Below are positions 23,792-37,900 of a DNA stretch of 64,000 nt, in pieces. This DNA comes from Ecdyonurus torrentis (taxonomy: Eukaryota; Arthropoda; Insecta; Ephemeroptera; Heptageniidae): assembly GCA_949318235.1 (NCBI GenBank), contig OX439129.1, positions 1,798,001 to 1,862,000 on the forward strand. The letters are read 5' to 3'. A program made the translations under genes and the position numbers. Numbering within the stretch: the stretch's first letter is position 1; each line of letters begins with the position of its first letter. Under the pieces are notes generated by a model, which saw nothing but the letters and a program-made list of their open reading frames with translations, was not told the DNA's origin and did no database searches.

Positions 23792-26094
23792 CTCGATTAT
23801 CTCAAAAACTATAAGTGTTAAAATTTTTTAAGTAGCAACATTGAATTCTGCGCATTTTTTCACATAATAATCACTAATTATTTACTTGATTACATGAACT
23901 TTTGTTTACAGAATAAAAACTCGATTATCTCAAAAACTATAAGTGTTAAAATTTTTTAAGTAGCACCATTGAATTCTGTGCATTTTTTCACATAAGAATC
24001 ACTCCTCATTTACTTGATTACATGAACTTTTGTTTACAGTATAAAAACTCGATTATCTCAAAAACTATAAGAGTTAAATTTTTTTAAGTAGCACCATTGG
24101 ATTTGGCGCAATTTTTCACATAAGAATCACTGCTTATTTACTTGATTACATGAACTTTTGTTTTCAGATTAAAAACTCGATTATCTCAAAAACTATAAGA
24201 GTTAAATTTTTTTAAGTAGCACCATTGGATTTGGCGCATTTTTCACATAAGAATCACTCCTTATTTACTTGATTACATGAACTTTTGTTTACAGTATAAA
24301 AACTCGATTATCTCAAAAACTATTAGAGTTAAAATTTTTTAAGTAGCACCATTGGATTCTGTGCATTTTTTCACATAAGAATCACTTCTCATTCACTTGA
24401 TTACATGAACTTTTGTTTACAGAATAAAAACTCGATTATCTCAAAAACTATAAGTGTTAAAATTTTTTAATTAGCACCATTGAATTCTGCGCATTTTTTT
24501 ACATAAGAATCACTCCTTATTTACTTGATTACATGAACTTTTGTTTACAGATTAAAAACTCGATTATCTCAAAAACTATAAGTGTTAAAATTTTTTAAGT
24601 AGTACCATTAAATTCTGCGCATTTTTTCACATAAGAATCACTCTTCATTTACTTGATTACATGAACTTTTGTTTACAGAATATAAACTCGATTATCTCAA
24701 AAACTATGAGTGTTAAAATTTTTTAATTAGCACCATTAGCTTCGCCGCATTTTTTCACATAAGAATCAGTCCTTATTTACTTGATTACATGAACTTTTGT
24801 TTACAGAATAAAAACTCGATTATCTCAAAAACTATAAGTGTTAAAATTTTTTAAGTAGCACCATTGAATTCTGCGCATTTTTTCACATAAAAATCACTCC
24901 TCATTTACTTGATTACATGAACTTTTGTTTACAGTATAAAAACTCGATTATCTCAAAAACTATAAAAGTAAAATTTTTTTAATTGGCACCATTAGATTCG
25001 CCGCATTTTTTCACATAAGAATCACTCCTTATTTACTTGATTACATGAACTTTTGTTTACAGATTAAAAACTCGATTATTTCAAAAACTATAAGAGTTAA
25101 ATTTTTTTAATTGGCACCATTAGATTCGCCGCATTTTTTCACATAAGAATCACTCCTTATTTACTTGATTACATGAACTTTTGTTTACAGATTAAAAACT
25201 CGATTATTTCAAAAACTATAAGAGTTAAATTTTTTTAAGTAGCACCATTGGATTTGGCGCATTTTTTCACATAAGAATCACTCCTTATTTACTTGATTAC
25301 ATGAACTTTTGTTTACAGTATAAAAACTCGATTATCTCAAAAACTATTAGAGTTAAAATTTTTTAAGTAGCACCATTGGATTCTGTGCATTTTTTCACAT
25401 AAGAATCACTTCTCATTCACTTGATTACATGAACTTTTGTTTACAGAATAAAAACTCGATTATCTCAAAAACTATAAGTGTTAAAATTTTTTAATTAGCA
25501 CCATTGAATTCTGCGCATTTTTTTACATAAGAATCACTCCTTATTTACTTGATTACATGAACTTTTGTTTACAGATTAAAAACTCGATTATCTCAAAAAC
25601 TATAAGTGTTAAAATTTTTTAAGTAGTACCATTAAATTCTGCGCATTTTTTCACATAAGAATCACTCTTCATTTACTTGATTACATGAACTTTTGTTTAC
25701 AGAATATAAACTCGATTATCTCAAAAACTATGAGTGTTAAAATTTTTTAATTAGCACCATTAGCTTCGCCGCATTTTTTCACATAAGAATCAGTCCTTAT
25801 TTACTTGATTACATGAACTTTTGTTTACAGAATAAAAACTCGATTATCTCAAAAACTATAAGTGTTAAAATTTTTTAAGTAGCACCATTGAATTCTGCGC
25901 ATTTTTTCACATAAAAATCACTCCTCATTTACTTGATTACATGAACTTTTGTTTACAGTATAAAAACTCGATTATCTCAAAAACTATAAAAGTTAAATTT
26001 TTTTATTTGGCACCATTAGATTCGCCGCATTTTTTCACATAAGAATCACTCCTTATTTACTTGATTACATGAACTTTTGTTTACAGATTAAAAA
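23664..26094 (+). repeat. HOR block, 19 monomers, 2,431 bp
   Basis: The order read is S-A-B'-C-D-E-F-G-H-I-Ja-P-D2-E-F-G-H-I-Jb. It is the longest S-initiated block before the shorter versions that follow, and still carries both an Ja-P-D2 segment and a Jb ending. Confidence 0.8.
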
Positions 26095-27373
26095 CTCGAT
26101 TATTTCAAAAACTATAAGAGTTAAAATTTTTTAAGTAGCACCATTGAATTCTGCGCATTTTTTTACATAAAAATCACTCCTTATTTACTTGATTACATGA
26201 ACTTTTGTTTACAGAATAAAAACTCGATTATCTCAAAAACTATAAGTGTTAAAATTTTTTAAGTAGCAACATTGAATTCTGCGCATTTTTTCACATAATA
26301 ATCACTAATTATTTACTTGATTACATGAACTTTTGTTTACAGAATAAAAACTCGATTATCTCAAAAACTATAAGTGTTAAAATTTTTTAAGTAGCACCAT
26401 TGAATTCTGTGCATTTTTTCACATAAGAATCACTCCTCATTTACTTGATTACATGAACTTTTGTTTACAGTATAAAAACTCGATTATCTCAAAAACTATA
26501 AGAGTTAAATTTTTTTAAGTAGCACCATTGGATTTGGCGCAATTTTTCACATAAGAATCACTGCTTATTTACTTGATTACATGAACTTTTGTTTTCAGAT
26601 TAAAAACTCGATTATCTCAAAAACTATAAGAGTTAAATTTTTTTAAGTAGCACCATTGGATTTGGCGCATTTTTCACATAAGAATCACTCCTTATTTACT
26701 TGATTACATGAACTTTTGTTTACAGTATAAAAACTCGATTATCTCAAAAACTATTAGAGTTAAAATTTTTTAATTAGCACCATTGAATTCTGCGCATTTT
26801 TTTACATAAGAATCACTCCTTATTTACTTGATTACATGAACTTTTGTTTACAGATTAAAAACTCGATTATCTCAAAAACTATAAGTGTTAAAATTTTTTA
26901 AGTAGTACCATTAAATTCTGCGCATTTTTTCACATAAGAATCACTCTTCATTTACTTGATTACATGAACTTTTGTTTACAGAATATAAACTCGATTATCT
27001 CAAAAACTATGAGTGTTAAAATTTTTTAATTAGCACCATTAGCTTCGCCGCATTTTTTCACATAAGAATCAGTCCTTATTTACTTGATTACATGAACTTT
27101 TGTTTACAGAATAAAAACTCGATTATCTCAAAAACTATAAGTGTTAAAATTTTTTAAGTAGCACCATTGAATTCTGCGCATTTTTTCACATAAAAATCAC
27201 TCCTCATTTACTTGATTACATGAACTTTTGTTTACAGTATAAAAACTCGATTATCTCAAAAACTATAAAAGTTAAATTTTTTTATTTGGCACCATTAGAT
27301 TCGCCGCATTTTTTCACATAAGAATCACTCCTTATTTACTTGATTACATGAACTTTTGTTTACAGATTAAAAA
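26095..27373 (+). repeat. HOR block, 10 monomers, 1,279 bp
   Basis: The order read is S-A-B'-C-D-M-G-H-I-Jb. M (26,734-26,861) starts attagag like E and continues aattagcacc like F, so one monomer is deleted by an E/F fusion. The first nine monomers recur at an offset of 1,279 bp from 27,374. Confidence 0.85.
26734..26861 (+). repeat. Derived subtype M monomer (E/F fusion)
   Basis: 128 bp. It has attagagttaaaa, then aattagcaccattgaattc and the F tail, ending cagattaaaaa. The junction lies in the shared A/T tract. It first appears here, recurs 1,279 bp later, and is a fixed member of the domain 4 HOR, where it follows O. Confidence 0.85.
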
Positions 27374-30300
27374 CTCGATTATTTCAAAAACTATAAGAGT
27401 TAAAATTTTTTAAGTAGCACCATTGAATTCTGCGCATTTTTTTACATAAAAATCACTCCTTATTTACTTGATTACATGAACTTTTGTTTACAGAATAAAA
27501 ACTCGATTATCTCAAAAACTATAAGTGTTAAAATTTTTTAAGTAGCAACATTGAATTCTGCGCATTTTTTCACATAATAATCACTAATTATTTACTTGAT
27601 TACATGAACTTTTGTTTACAGAATAAAAACTCGATTATCTCAAAAACTATAAGTGTTAAAATTTTTTAAGTAGCACCATTGAATTCTGTGCATTTTTTCA
27701 CATAAGAATCACTCCTCATTTACTTGATTACATGAACTTTTGTTTACAGTATAAAAACTCGATTATCTCAAAAACTATAAGAGTTAAATTTTTTTAAGTA
27801 GCACCATTGGATTTGGCGCAATTTTTCACATAAGAATCACTGCTTATTTACTTGATTACATGAACTTTTGTTTTCAGATTAAAAACTCGATTATCTCAAA
27901 AACTATAAGAGTTAAATTTTTTTAAGTAGCACCATTGGATTTGGCGCATTTTTCACATAAGAATCACTCCTTATTTACTTGATTACATGAACTTTTGTTT
28001 ACAGTATAAAAACTCGATTATCTCAAAAACTATTAGAGTTAAAATTTTTTAATTAGCACCATTGAATTCTGCGCATTTTTTTACATAAGAATCACTCCTT
28101 ATTTACTTGATTACATGAACTTTTGTTTACAGATTAAAAACTCGATTATCTCAAAAACTATAAGTGTTAAAATTTTTTAAGTAGTACCATTAAATTCTGC
28201 GCATTTTTTCACATAAGAATCACTCTTCATTTACTTGATTACATGAACTTTTGTTTACAGAATATAAACTCGATTATCTCAAAAACTATGAGTGTTAAAA
28301 TTTTTTAATTAGCACCATTAGCTTCGCCGCATTTTTTCACATAAGAATCAGTCCTTATTTACTTGATTACATGAACTTTTGTTTACAGAATAAAAACTCG
28401 ATTATCTCAAAAACTATAAGTGTTAAAATTTTTTAAGTAGCACCATTGAATTCTGCGCATTTTTTCACATAAAAATCACTCCTCATTTACTTGATTACAT
28501 GAACTTTTGTTTACAGTATAAAAACTCGATTATCTCAAAAACTATAAAAGTAAAATTTTTTTAATTGGCACCATTAGATTCGCCGCATTTTTTCACATAA
28601 GAATCACTCCTTATTTACTTGATTACATGAACTTTTGTTTACAGATTAAAAACTCGATTATTTCAAAAACTATAAGAGTTAAATTTTTTTAATTGGCACC
28701 ATTAGATTCGCCGCATTTTTTCACATAAGAATCACTCCTTATTTACTTGATTACATGAACTTTTGTTTACAGATTAAAAACTCGATTATTTCAAAAACTA
28801 TAAGAGTTAAATTTTTTTAAGTAGCACCATTGGATTTGGCGCATTTTTTCACATAAGAATCACTCCTTATTTACTTGATTACATGAACTTTTGTTTACAG
28901 TATAAAAACTCGATTATCTCAAAAACTATTAGAGTTAAAATTTTTTAAGTAGCACCATTGGATTCTGTGCATTTTTTCACATAAGAATCACTTCTCATTC
29001 ACTTGATTACATGAACTTTTGTTTACAGAATAAAAACTCGATTATCTCAAAAACTATAAGTGTTAAAATTTTTTAATTAGCACCATTGAATTCTGCGCAT
29101 TTTTTTACATAAGAATCACTCCTTATTTACTTGATTACATGAACTTTTGTTTACAGATTAAAAACTCGATTATCTCAAAAACTATAAGTGTTAAAATTTT
29201 TTAAGTAGTACCATTAAATTCTGCGCATTTTTTCACATAAGAATCACTCTTCATTTACTTGATTACATGAACTTTTGTTTACAGAATATAAACTCGATTA
29301 TCTCAAAAACTATGAGTGTTAAAATTTTTTAATTAGCACCATTAGCTTCGCCGCATTTTTTCACATAAGAATCAGTCCTTATTTACTTGATTACATGAAC
29401 TTTTGTTTACAGAATAAAAACTCGATTATCTCAAAAACTATAAGTGTTAAAATTTTTTAAGTAGCACCATTGAATTCTGCGCATTTTTTCACATAAAAAT
29501 CACTCCTCATTTACTTGATTACATGAACTTTTGTTTACAGTATAAAAACTCGATTATCTCAAAAACTATAAAAGTTAAATTTTTTTATTTGGCACCATTA
29601 GATTCGCCGCATTTTTTCACATAAGAATCACTCCTTATTTACTTGATTACATGAACTTTTGTTTACAGATTAAAAACTCGATTATTTCAAAAACTATAAG
29701 AGTTAAAATTTTTTAAGTAGCACCATTAGATTCGCCGCATTTTTTCACATAAGAATCACTCCTTATTTACTTGATTACATGAACTTTTGTTTACAGATTA
29801 AAAACTCGATTATTTCAAAAACTATAAGAGTTAAATTTTTTTAAGTAGCACCATTGGATTTGGCGCATTTTTTCACATAAGAATCACTCCTTATTTACTT
29901 GATTACATGAACTTTTGTTTACAGTATAAAAACTCGATTATCTCAAAAACTATTAGAGTTAAAATTTTTTAAGTAGCACCATTGGATTCTGTGCATTTTT
30001 TCACATAAGAATCACTTCTCATTCACTTGATTACATGAACTTTTGTTTACAGAATAAAAACTCGATTATCTCAAAAACTATAAGTGTTAAAATTTTTTAA
30101 TTAGCACCATTGAATTCTGCGCATTTTTTTACATAAGAATCACTCCTTATTTACTTGATTACATGAACTTTTGTTTACAGATTAAAAACTCGATTATCTC
30201 AAAAACTATAAGTGTTAAAATTTTTTAAGTAGTACCATTAAATTCTGCGCATTTTTTCACATAAGAATCACTCTTCATTTACTTGATTACATGAACTTTT

Positions 30301-30700
30301 GTTTACAGAATATAAACTCGATTATCTCAAAAACTATGAGTGTTAAAATTTTTTAATTAGCACCATTAGCTTCGCCGCATTTTTTCACATAAGAATCAGT
30401 CCTTATTTACTTGATTACATGAACTTTTGTTTACAGAATAAAAACTCGATTATCTCAAAAACTATAAGTGTTAAAATTTTTTAAGTAGCACCATTGAATT
30501 CTGCGCATTTTTTCACATAAAAATCACTCCTCATTTACTTGATTACATGAACTTTTGTTTACAGTATAAAAACTCGATTATCTCAAAAACTATAAAAGTT
30601 AAATTTTTTTATTTGGCACCATTAGATTCGCCGCATTTTTTCACATAAGAATCACTCCTTATTTACTTGATTACATGAACTTTTGTTTACAGATTAAAAA
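27374..30700 (+). repeat. HOR block, 26 monomers, 3,327 bp
   Basis: The order read is S-A-B'-C-D-M-G-H-I-Ja, P-D2-E-F-G-H-I-Jb, T-D2-E-F-G-H-I-Jb. T (29,677-29,804) has a K-type start, ttttttaagtagcacc and gattcgccgc, a P/K-type mosaic that first appears here. The last two eight-monomer strings differ only in J-type and P/T-type units, suggesting a local duplication followed by conversion. Confidence 0.8.
29677..29804 (+). repeat. Derived subtype T monomer (first occurrence)
   Basis: 128 bp. It starts cgattatttc and ataagagttaaaa, then gtagcaccattagattcgcc, and ends cagattaaaaa. It follows Jb and precedes D2 wherever it occurs. It probably arose by mosaicism between P and an S-type front half. 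Confidence 0.8.
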
Positions 30701-32107
30701 CTCGATTATTTCAAAAACTATAAGAGTTAAAATTTTTTAAGTAGCACCATTGAATTCTGCGCATTTTTTTACATGCAAATCACTCATTATTTACTTGATT
30801 ACATGAACTTTTGTTTACAGAATAAAAACTCGATTATCTCAAAAACTATAAGTGTTAAAATTTTTTAAGTAGCAACATTGAATTCTGCGCATTTTTTCAC
30901 ATAATAATCACTAATTATTTACTTGATTACATGAACTTTTGTTTACAGAATAAAAACTCGATTATCTCAAAAACTATAAGTGTTAAAATTTTTTAAGTAG
31001 CACCATTGAATTCTGTGCATTTTTTCACATAAGAATCACTCCTCATTTACTTGATTACATGAACTTTTGTTTACAGTATAAAAACTCGATTATCTCAAAA
31101 ACTATAAGAGTTAAATTTTTTTAAGTAGCACCATTGGATTTGGCGCAATTTTTCACATAAGAATCACTGCTTATTTACTTGATTACATGAACTTTTGTTT
31201 TCAGATTAAAAACTCGATTATCTCAAAAACTATAAGAGTTAAATTTTTTTAAGTAGCACCATTGGATTTGGCGCATTTTTCACATAAGAATCACTCCTCA
31301 TTTACTTGATTACATGAACTTTTGTTTACAGTATAAAAACTCGATTATCTCAAAAACTATAAGAGTTAAAATTTTTTAAGTAGTACCATTAAATTCTGCG
31401 CATTTTTTCACATAAGAATCACTCTTCATTTACTTGATTACATGAACTTTTGTTTACAGAATATAAACTCGATTATCTCAAAAACTATGAGTGTTAAAAT
31501 TTTTTAATTAGCACCATTAGCTTCGCCGCATTTTTTCACATAAGAATCAGTCCTTATTTACTTGATTACATGAACTTTTGTTTACAGAATAAAAACTCGA
31601 TTATCTCAAAAACTATAAGTGTTAAAATTTTTTAAGTAGCACCATTGAATTCTGCGCATTTTTTCACATAAAAATCACTCCTCATTTACTTGATTACATG
31701 AACTTTTGTTTACAGTATAAAAACTCGATTATCTCAAAAACTATAAAAGTAAAATTTTTTTAATTGGCACCATTAGATTCGCCGCATTTTTTCACATAAG
31801 AATCACTCCTTATTTACTTGATTACATGAACTTTTGTTTACAGATTAAAAACTCGATTATTTCAAAAACTATAAGAGTTAAATTTTTTTAATTGGCACCA
31901 TTAGATTCGCCGCATTTTTTCACATAAGAATCACTCCTTATTTACTTGATTACATGAACTTTTGTTTACAGATTAAAAACTCGATTATTTCAAAAACTAT
32001 AAGAGTTAAATTTTTTTAAGTAGCACCATTGGATTTGGCGCATTTTTTCACATAAGAATCACTCCTTATTTACTTGATTACATGAACTTTTGTTTACAGA
32101 TTAAAAA
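30701..32107 (+). repeat. HOR block, 11 monomers, 1,407 bp, with ATGCAAAT-bearing S
   Basis: The order read is S-A-B'-C-D-G2-H-I-Ja-P-D2. G2 (31,340-31,467) has an ataagag start on a G body, so E and F are skipped. D here ends with cactcctcattt. The S monomer carries acatgcaaatcactcatt, and the next block begins with the same altered S exactly 1,407 bp later. Shared private bases show that these two copies are direct sisters. Confidence 0.85.
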
Positions 32108-34922
32108 CTCGATTATTTCAAAAACTATAAGAGTTAAAATTTTTTAAGTAGCACCATTGAATTCTGCGCATTTTTTTACATGCAAATCACTCATTATTTA
32201 CTTGATTACATGAACTTTTGTTTACAGAATAAAAACTCGATTATCTCAAAAACTATAAGTGTTAAAATTTTTTAAGTAGCAACATTGAATTCTGCGCATT
32301 TTTTCACATAATAATCACTAATTATTTACTTGATTACATGAACTTTTGTTTACAGAATAAAAACTCGATTATCTCAAAAACTATAAGTGTTAAAATTTTT
32401 TAAGTAGCACCATTGAATTCTGTGCATTTTTTCACATAAGAATCACTCCTCATTTACTTGATTACATGAACTTTTGTTTACAGTATAAAAACTCGATTAT
32501 CTCAAAAACTATAAGAGTTAAATTTTTTTAAGTAGCACCATTGGATTTGGCGCAATTTTTCACATAAGAATCACTGCTTATTTACTTGATTACATGAACT
32601 TTTGTTTTCAGATTAAAAACTCGATTATCTCAAAAACTATAAGAGTTAAATTTTTTTAAGTAGCACCATTGGATTTGGCGCATTTTTCACATAAGAATCA
32701 CTCCTCATTTACTTGATTACATGAACTTTTGTTTACAGTATAAAAACTCGATTATCTCAAAAACTATAAGAGTTAAAATTTTTTAAGTAGTACCATTAAA
32801 TTCTGCGCATTTTTTCACATAAGAATCACTCTTCATTTACTTGATTACATGAACTTTTGTTTACAGAATATAAACTCGATTATCTCAAAAACTATGAATG
32901 TTAAAATTTTTTAATTAGCACCATTAGCTTCGCCGCATTTTTTCACATAAGAATCAGTCCTTATTTACTTGATTACATGAACTTTTGTTTACAGAATAAA
33001 AACTCGATTATCTCAAAAACTATAAGTGTTAAAATTTTTTAAGTAGCACCATTGAATTCTGCGCATTTTTTCACATAAAAATCACTCCTCATTTACTTGA
33101 TTACATGAACTTTTGTTTACAGTATAAAAACTCGATTATCTCAAAAACTATAAAAGTAAAATTTTTTTAATTGGCACCATTAGATTCGCCGCATTTTTTC
33201 ACATAAGAATCACTCCTTATTTACTTGATTACATGAACTTTTGTTTACAGATTAAAAACTCGATTATTTCAAAAACTATAAGAGTTAAATTTTTTTAATT
33301 GGCACCATTAGATTCGCCGCATTTTTTCACATAAGAATCACTCCTTATTTACTTGATTACATGAACTTTTGTTTACAGATTAAAAACTCGATTATTTCAA
33401 AAACTATAAGAGTTAAATTTTTTTAAGTAGCACCATTGGATTTGGCGCATTTTTTCACATAAGAATCACTCCTTATTTACTTGATTACATGAACTTTTGT
33501 TTACAGTATAAAAACTCGATTATCTCAAAAACTATTAGAGTTAAAATTTTTTAAGTAGCACCATTGGATTCTGTGCATTTTTTCACATAAGAATCACTTC
33601 TCATTCACTTGATTACATGAACTTTTGTTTACAGAATAAAAACTCGATTATCTCAAAAACTATAAGTGTTAAAATTTTTTAATTAGCACCATTGAATTCT
33701 GCGCATTTTTTTACATAAGAATCACTCCTTATTTACTTGATTACATGAACTTTTGTTTACAGATTAAAAACTCGATTATCTCAAAAACTATAAGTGTTAA
33801 AATTTTTTAAGTAGTACCATTAAATTCTGCGCATTTTTTCACATAAGAATCACTCTTCATTTACTTGATTACATGAACTTTTGTTTACAGAATATAAACT
33901 CGATTATCTCAAAAACTATGAGTGTTAAAATTTTTTAATTAGCACCATTAGCTTCGCCGCATTTTTTCACATAAGAATCAGTCCTTATTTACTTGATTAC
34001 ATGAACTTTTGTTTACAGAATAAAAACTCGATTATCTCAAAAACTATAAGTGTTAAAATTTTTTAAGTAGCACCATTGAATTCTGCGCATTTTTTCACAT
34101 AAAAATCACTCCTCATTTACTTGATTACATGAACTTTTGTTTACAGTATAAAAACTCGATTATCTCAAAAACTATAAAAGTAAAATTTTTTTAATTGGCA
34201 CCATTAGATTCGCCGCATTTTTTCACATAAGAATCACTCCTTATTTACTTGATTACATGAACTTTTGTTTACAGATTAAAAACTCGATTATTTCAAAAAC
34301 TATAAGAGTTAAATTTTTTTAATTGGCACCATTAGATTCGCCGCATTTTTTCACATAAGAATCACTCCTTATTTACTTGATTACATGAACTTTTGTTTAC
34401 AGATTAAAAACTCGATTATTTCAAAAACTATAAGAGTTAAATTTTTTTAAGTAGCACCATTGGATTTGGCGCATTTTTTCACATAAGAATCACTCCTTAT
34501 TTACTTGATTACATGAACTTTTGTTTACAGTATAAAAACTCGATTATCTCAAAAACTATTAGAGTTAAAATTTTTTAAGTAGCACCATTGGATTCTGTGC
34601 ATTTTTTCACATAAGAATCACTTCTCATTCACTTGATTACATGAACTTTTGTTTACAGAATAAAAACTCGATTATCTCAAAAACTATAAGTGTTAAAATT
34701 TTTTAATTAGCACCATTGAATTCTGCGCATTTTTTTACATAAGAATCACTCCTTATTTACTTGATTACATGAACTTTTGTTTACAGATTAAAAACTCGAT
34801 TATCTCAAAAACTATAAGTGTTAAAATTTTTTAAGTAGTACCATTAAATTCTGCGCATTTTTTCACATAAGAATCACTCTTCATTTACTTGATTACATGA
34901 ACTTTTGTTTACAGAATATAAA
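32108..34922 (+). repeat. HOR block, 22 monomers, 2,815 bp
   Basis: The order read is S-A-B'-C-D-G2-H-I-Ja-P-D2, then E-F-G-H-I-Ja-P-D2, E-F-G. It begins as the sister of the preceding 11-mer; its H has a private atgaatg near 32,894. It ends at the G before the H/I fusion monomer at 34,923. Confidence 0.8.
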
Positions 34923-37900
34923 CTCGATTATCTCAAAAACTATGAGTGTTAAAATTTTTTAATTAGCACCATTAGCTTCGCCGCATTTTTTCACATAAAA
35001 ATCACTCCTCATTTACTTGATTACATGAACTTTTGTTTACAGTATAAAAACTCGATTATCTCAAAAACTATAAAAGTTAAATTTTTTTATTTGGCACCAT
35101 TAGATTCGCCGCATTTTTTCACATAAGAATCACTCCTTATTTACTTGATTACATGAACTTTTGTTTACAGATTAAAAACTCGATTATTTCAAAAACTATA
35201 AGAGTTAAAATTTTTTAAGTAGCACCATTAGATTCGCCGCATTTTTTCACATAAGAATCACTCCTTATTTACTTGATTACATGAACTTTTGTTTACAGAT
35301 TAAAAACTCGATTATTTCAAAAACTATAAGAGTTAAATTTTTTTAAGTAGCACCATTGGATTTGGCGCATTTTTTCACATAAGAATCACTCCTTATTTAC
35401 TTGATTACATGAACTTTTGTTTACAGTATAAAAACTCGATTATCTCAAAAACTATTAGAGTTAAAATTTTTTAAGTAGCACCATTGGATTCTGTGCATTT
35501 TTTCACATAAGAATCACTTCTCATTCACTTGATTACATGAACTTTTGTTTACAGAATAAAAACTCGATTATCTCAAAAACTATAAGTGTTAAAATTTTTT
35601 AATTAGCACCATTGAATTCTGCGCATTTTTTTACATAAGAATCACTCCTTATTTACTTGATTACATGAACTTTTGTTTACAGATTAAAAACTCGATTATC
35701 TCAAAAACTATAAGTGTTAAAATTTTTTAAGTAGTACCATTAAATTCTGCGCATTTTTTCACATAAGAATCACTCTTCATTTACTTGATTACATGAACTT
35801 TTGTTTACAGAATATAAACTCGATTATCTCAAAAACTATGAGTGTTAAAATTTTTTAATTAGCACCATTAGCTTCGCCGCATTTTTTCACATAAGAATCA
35901 GTCCTTATTTACTTGATTACATGAACTTTTGTTTACAGAATAAAAACTCGATTATCTCAAAAACTATAAGTGTTAAAATTTTTTAAGTAGCACCATTGAA
36001 TTCTGCGCATTTTTTCACATAAAAATCACTCCTCATTTACTTGATTACATGAACTTTTGTTTACAGTATAAAAACTCGATTATCTCAAAAACTATAAAAG
36101 TTAAATTTTTTTATTTGGCACCATTAGATTCGCCGCATTTTTTCACATAAGAATCACTCCTTATTTACTTGATTACATGAACTTTTGTTTACAGATTAAA
36201 AACTCGATTATTTCAAAAACTATAAGAGTTAAAATTTTTTAAGTAGCACCATTGAATTCTGCGCATTTTTTTACATAAAAATCACTCCTTATTTACTTGA
36301 TTACATGAACTTTTGTTTACAGAATAAAAACTCGATTATCTCAAAAACTATAAGTGTTAAAATTTTTTAAGTAGCAACATTGAATTCTGCGCATTTTTTC
36401 ACATAATAATCACTAATTATTTACTTGATTACATGAACTTTTGTTTACAGAATAAAAACTCGATTATCTCAAAAACTATTAGAGTTAAAATTTTTTAAGT
36501 AGCACCATTGGATTCTGTGCATTTTTTCACATAAGAATCACTTCTCATTCACTTGATTACATGAACTTTTGTTTACAGAATAAAAACTCGATTATCTCAA
36601 AAACTATAAGTGTTAAAATTTTTTAATTAGCACCATTGAATTCTGCGCATTTTTTTACATAAGAATCACTCCTTATTTACTTGATTACATGAACTTTTGT
36701 TTACAGATTAAAAACTCGATTATCTCAAAAACTATAAGTGTTAAAATTTTTTAAGTAGTACCATTAAATTCTGCGCATTTTTTCACATAAGAATCACTCT
36801 TCATTTACTTGATTACATGAACTTTTGTTTACAGAATATAAACTCGATTATCTCAAAAACTATGAGTGTTAAAATTTTTTAATTAGCACCATTAGCTTCG
36901 CCGCATTTTTTCACATAAGAATCAGTCCTTATTTACTTGATTACATGAACTTTTGTTTACAGAATAAAAACTCGATTATCTCAAAAACTATAAGTGTTAA
37001 AATTTTTTAAGTAGCACCATTGAATTCTGCGCATTTTTTCACATAAAAATCACTCCTCATTTACTTGATTACATGAACTTTTGTTTACAGTATAAAAACT
37101 CGATTATCTCAAAAACTATAAAAGTTAAATTTTTTTATTTGGCACCATTAGATTCGCCGCATTTTTTCACATAAGAATCACTCCTTATTTACTTGATTAC
37201 ATGAACTTTTGTTTACAGATTAAAAACTCGATTATTTCAAAAACTATAAGAGTTAAAATTTTTTAAGTAGCACCATTGAATTCTGCGCATTTTTTTACAT
37301 AAAAATCAATCCTTATTTACTTGATTACATGAACTTTTGTTTACAGAATAAAAACTCGATTATCTCAAAAACTATAAGTGTTAAAATTTTTTAAGTAGCA
37401 ACATTGAATTCTGCGCATTTTTTCACATAATAATCACTAATTATTTACTTGATTACATGAACTTTTGTTTACAGAATAAAAACTCGATTATCTCAAAAAC
37501 TATAAGTGTTAAAATTTTTTAAGTAGCACCATTGAATTCTGTGCATTTTTTCACATAAGAATCACTCCTCATTTACTTGATTACATGAACTTTTGTTTAC
37601 AGTATAAAAACTCGATTATCTCAAAAACTATAAGAGTTAAATTTTTTTAAGTAGCACCATTGGATTTGGCGCAATTTTTCACATAAGAATCACTGCTTAT
37701 TTACTTGATTACATGAACTTTTGTTTTCAGATTAAAAACTCGATTATCTCAAAAACTATAAGAGTTAAATTTTTTTAAGTAGCACCATTGGATTTGGCGC
37801 ATTTTTCACATAAGAATCACTCCTTATTTACTTGATTACATGAACTTTTGTTTACAGTATAAAAACTCGATTATCTCAAAAACTATTAGAGTTAAAATTT

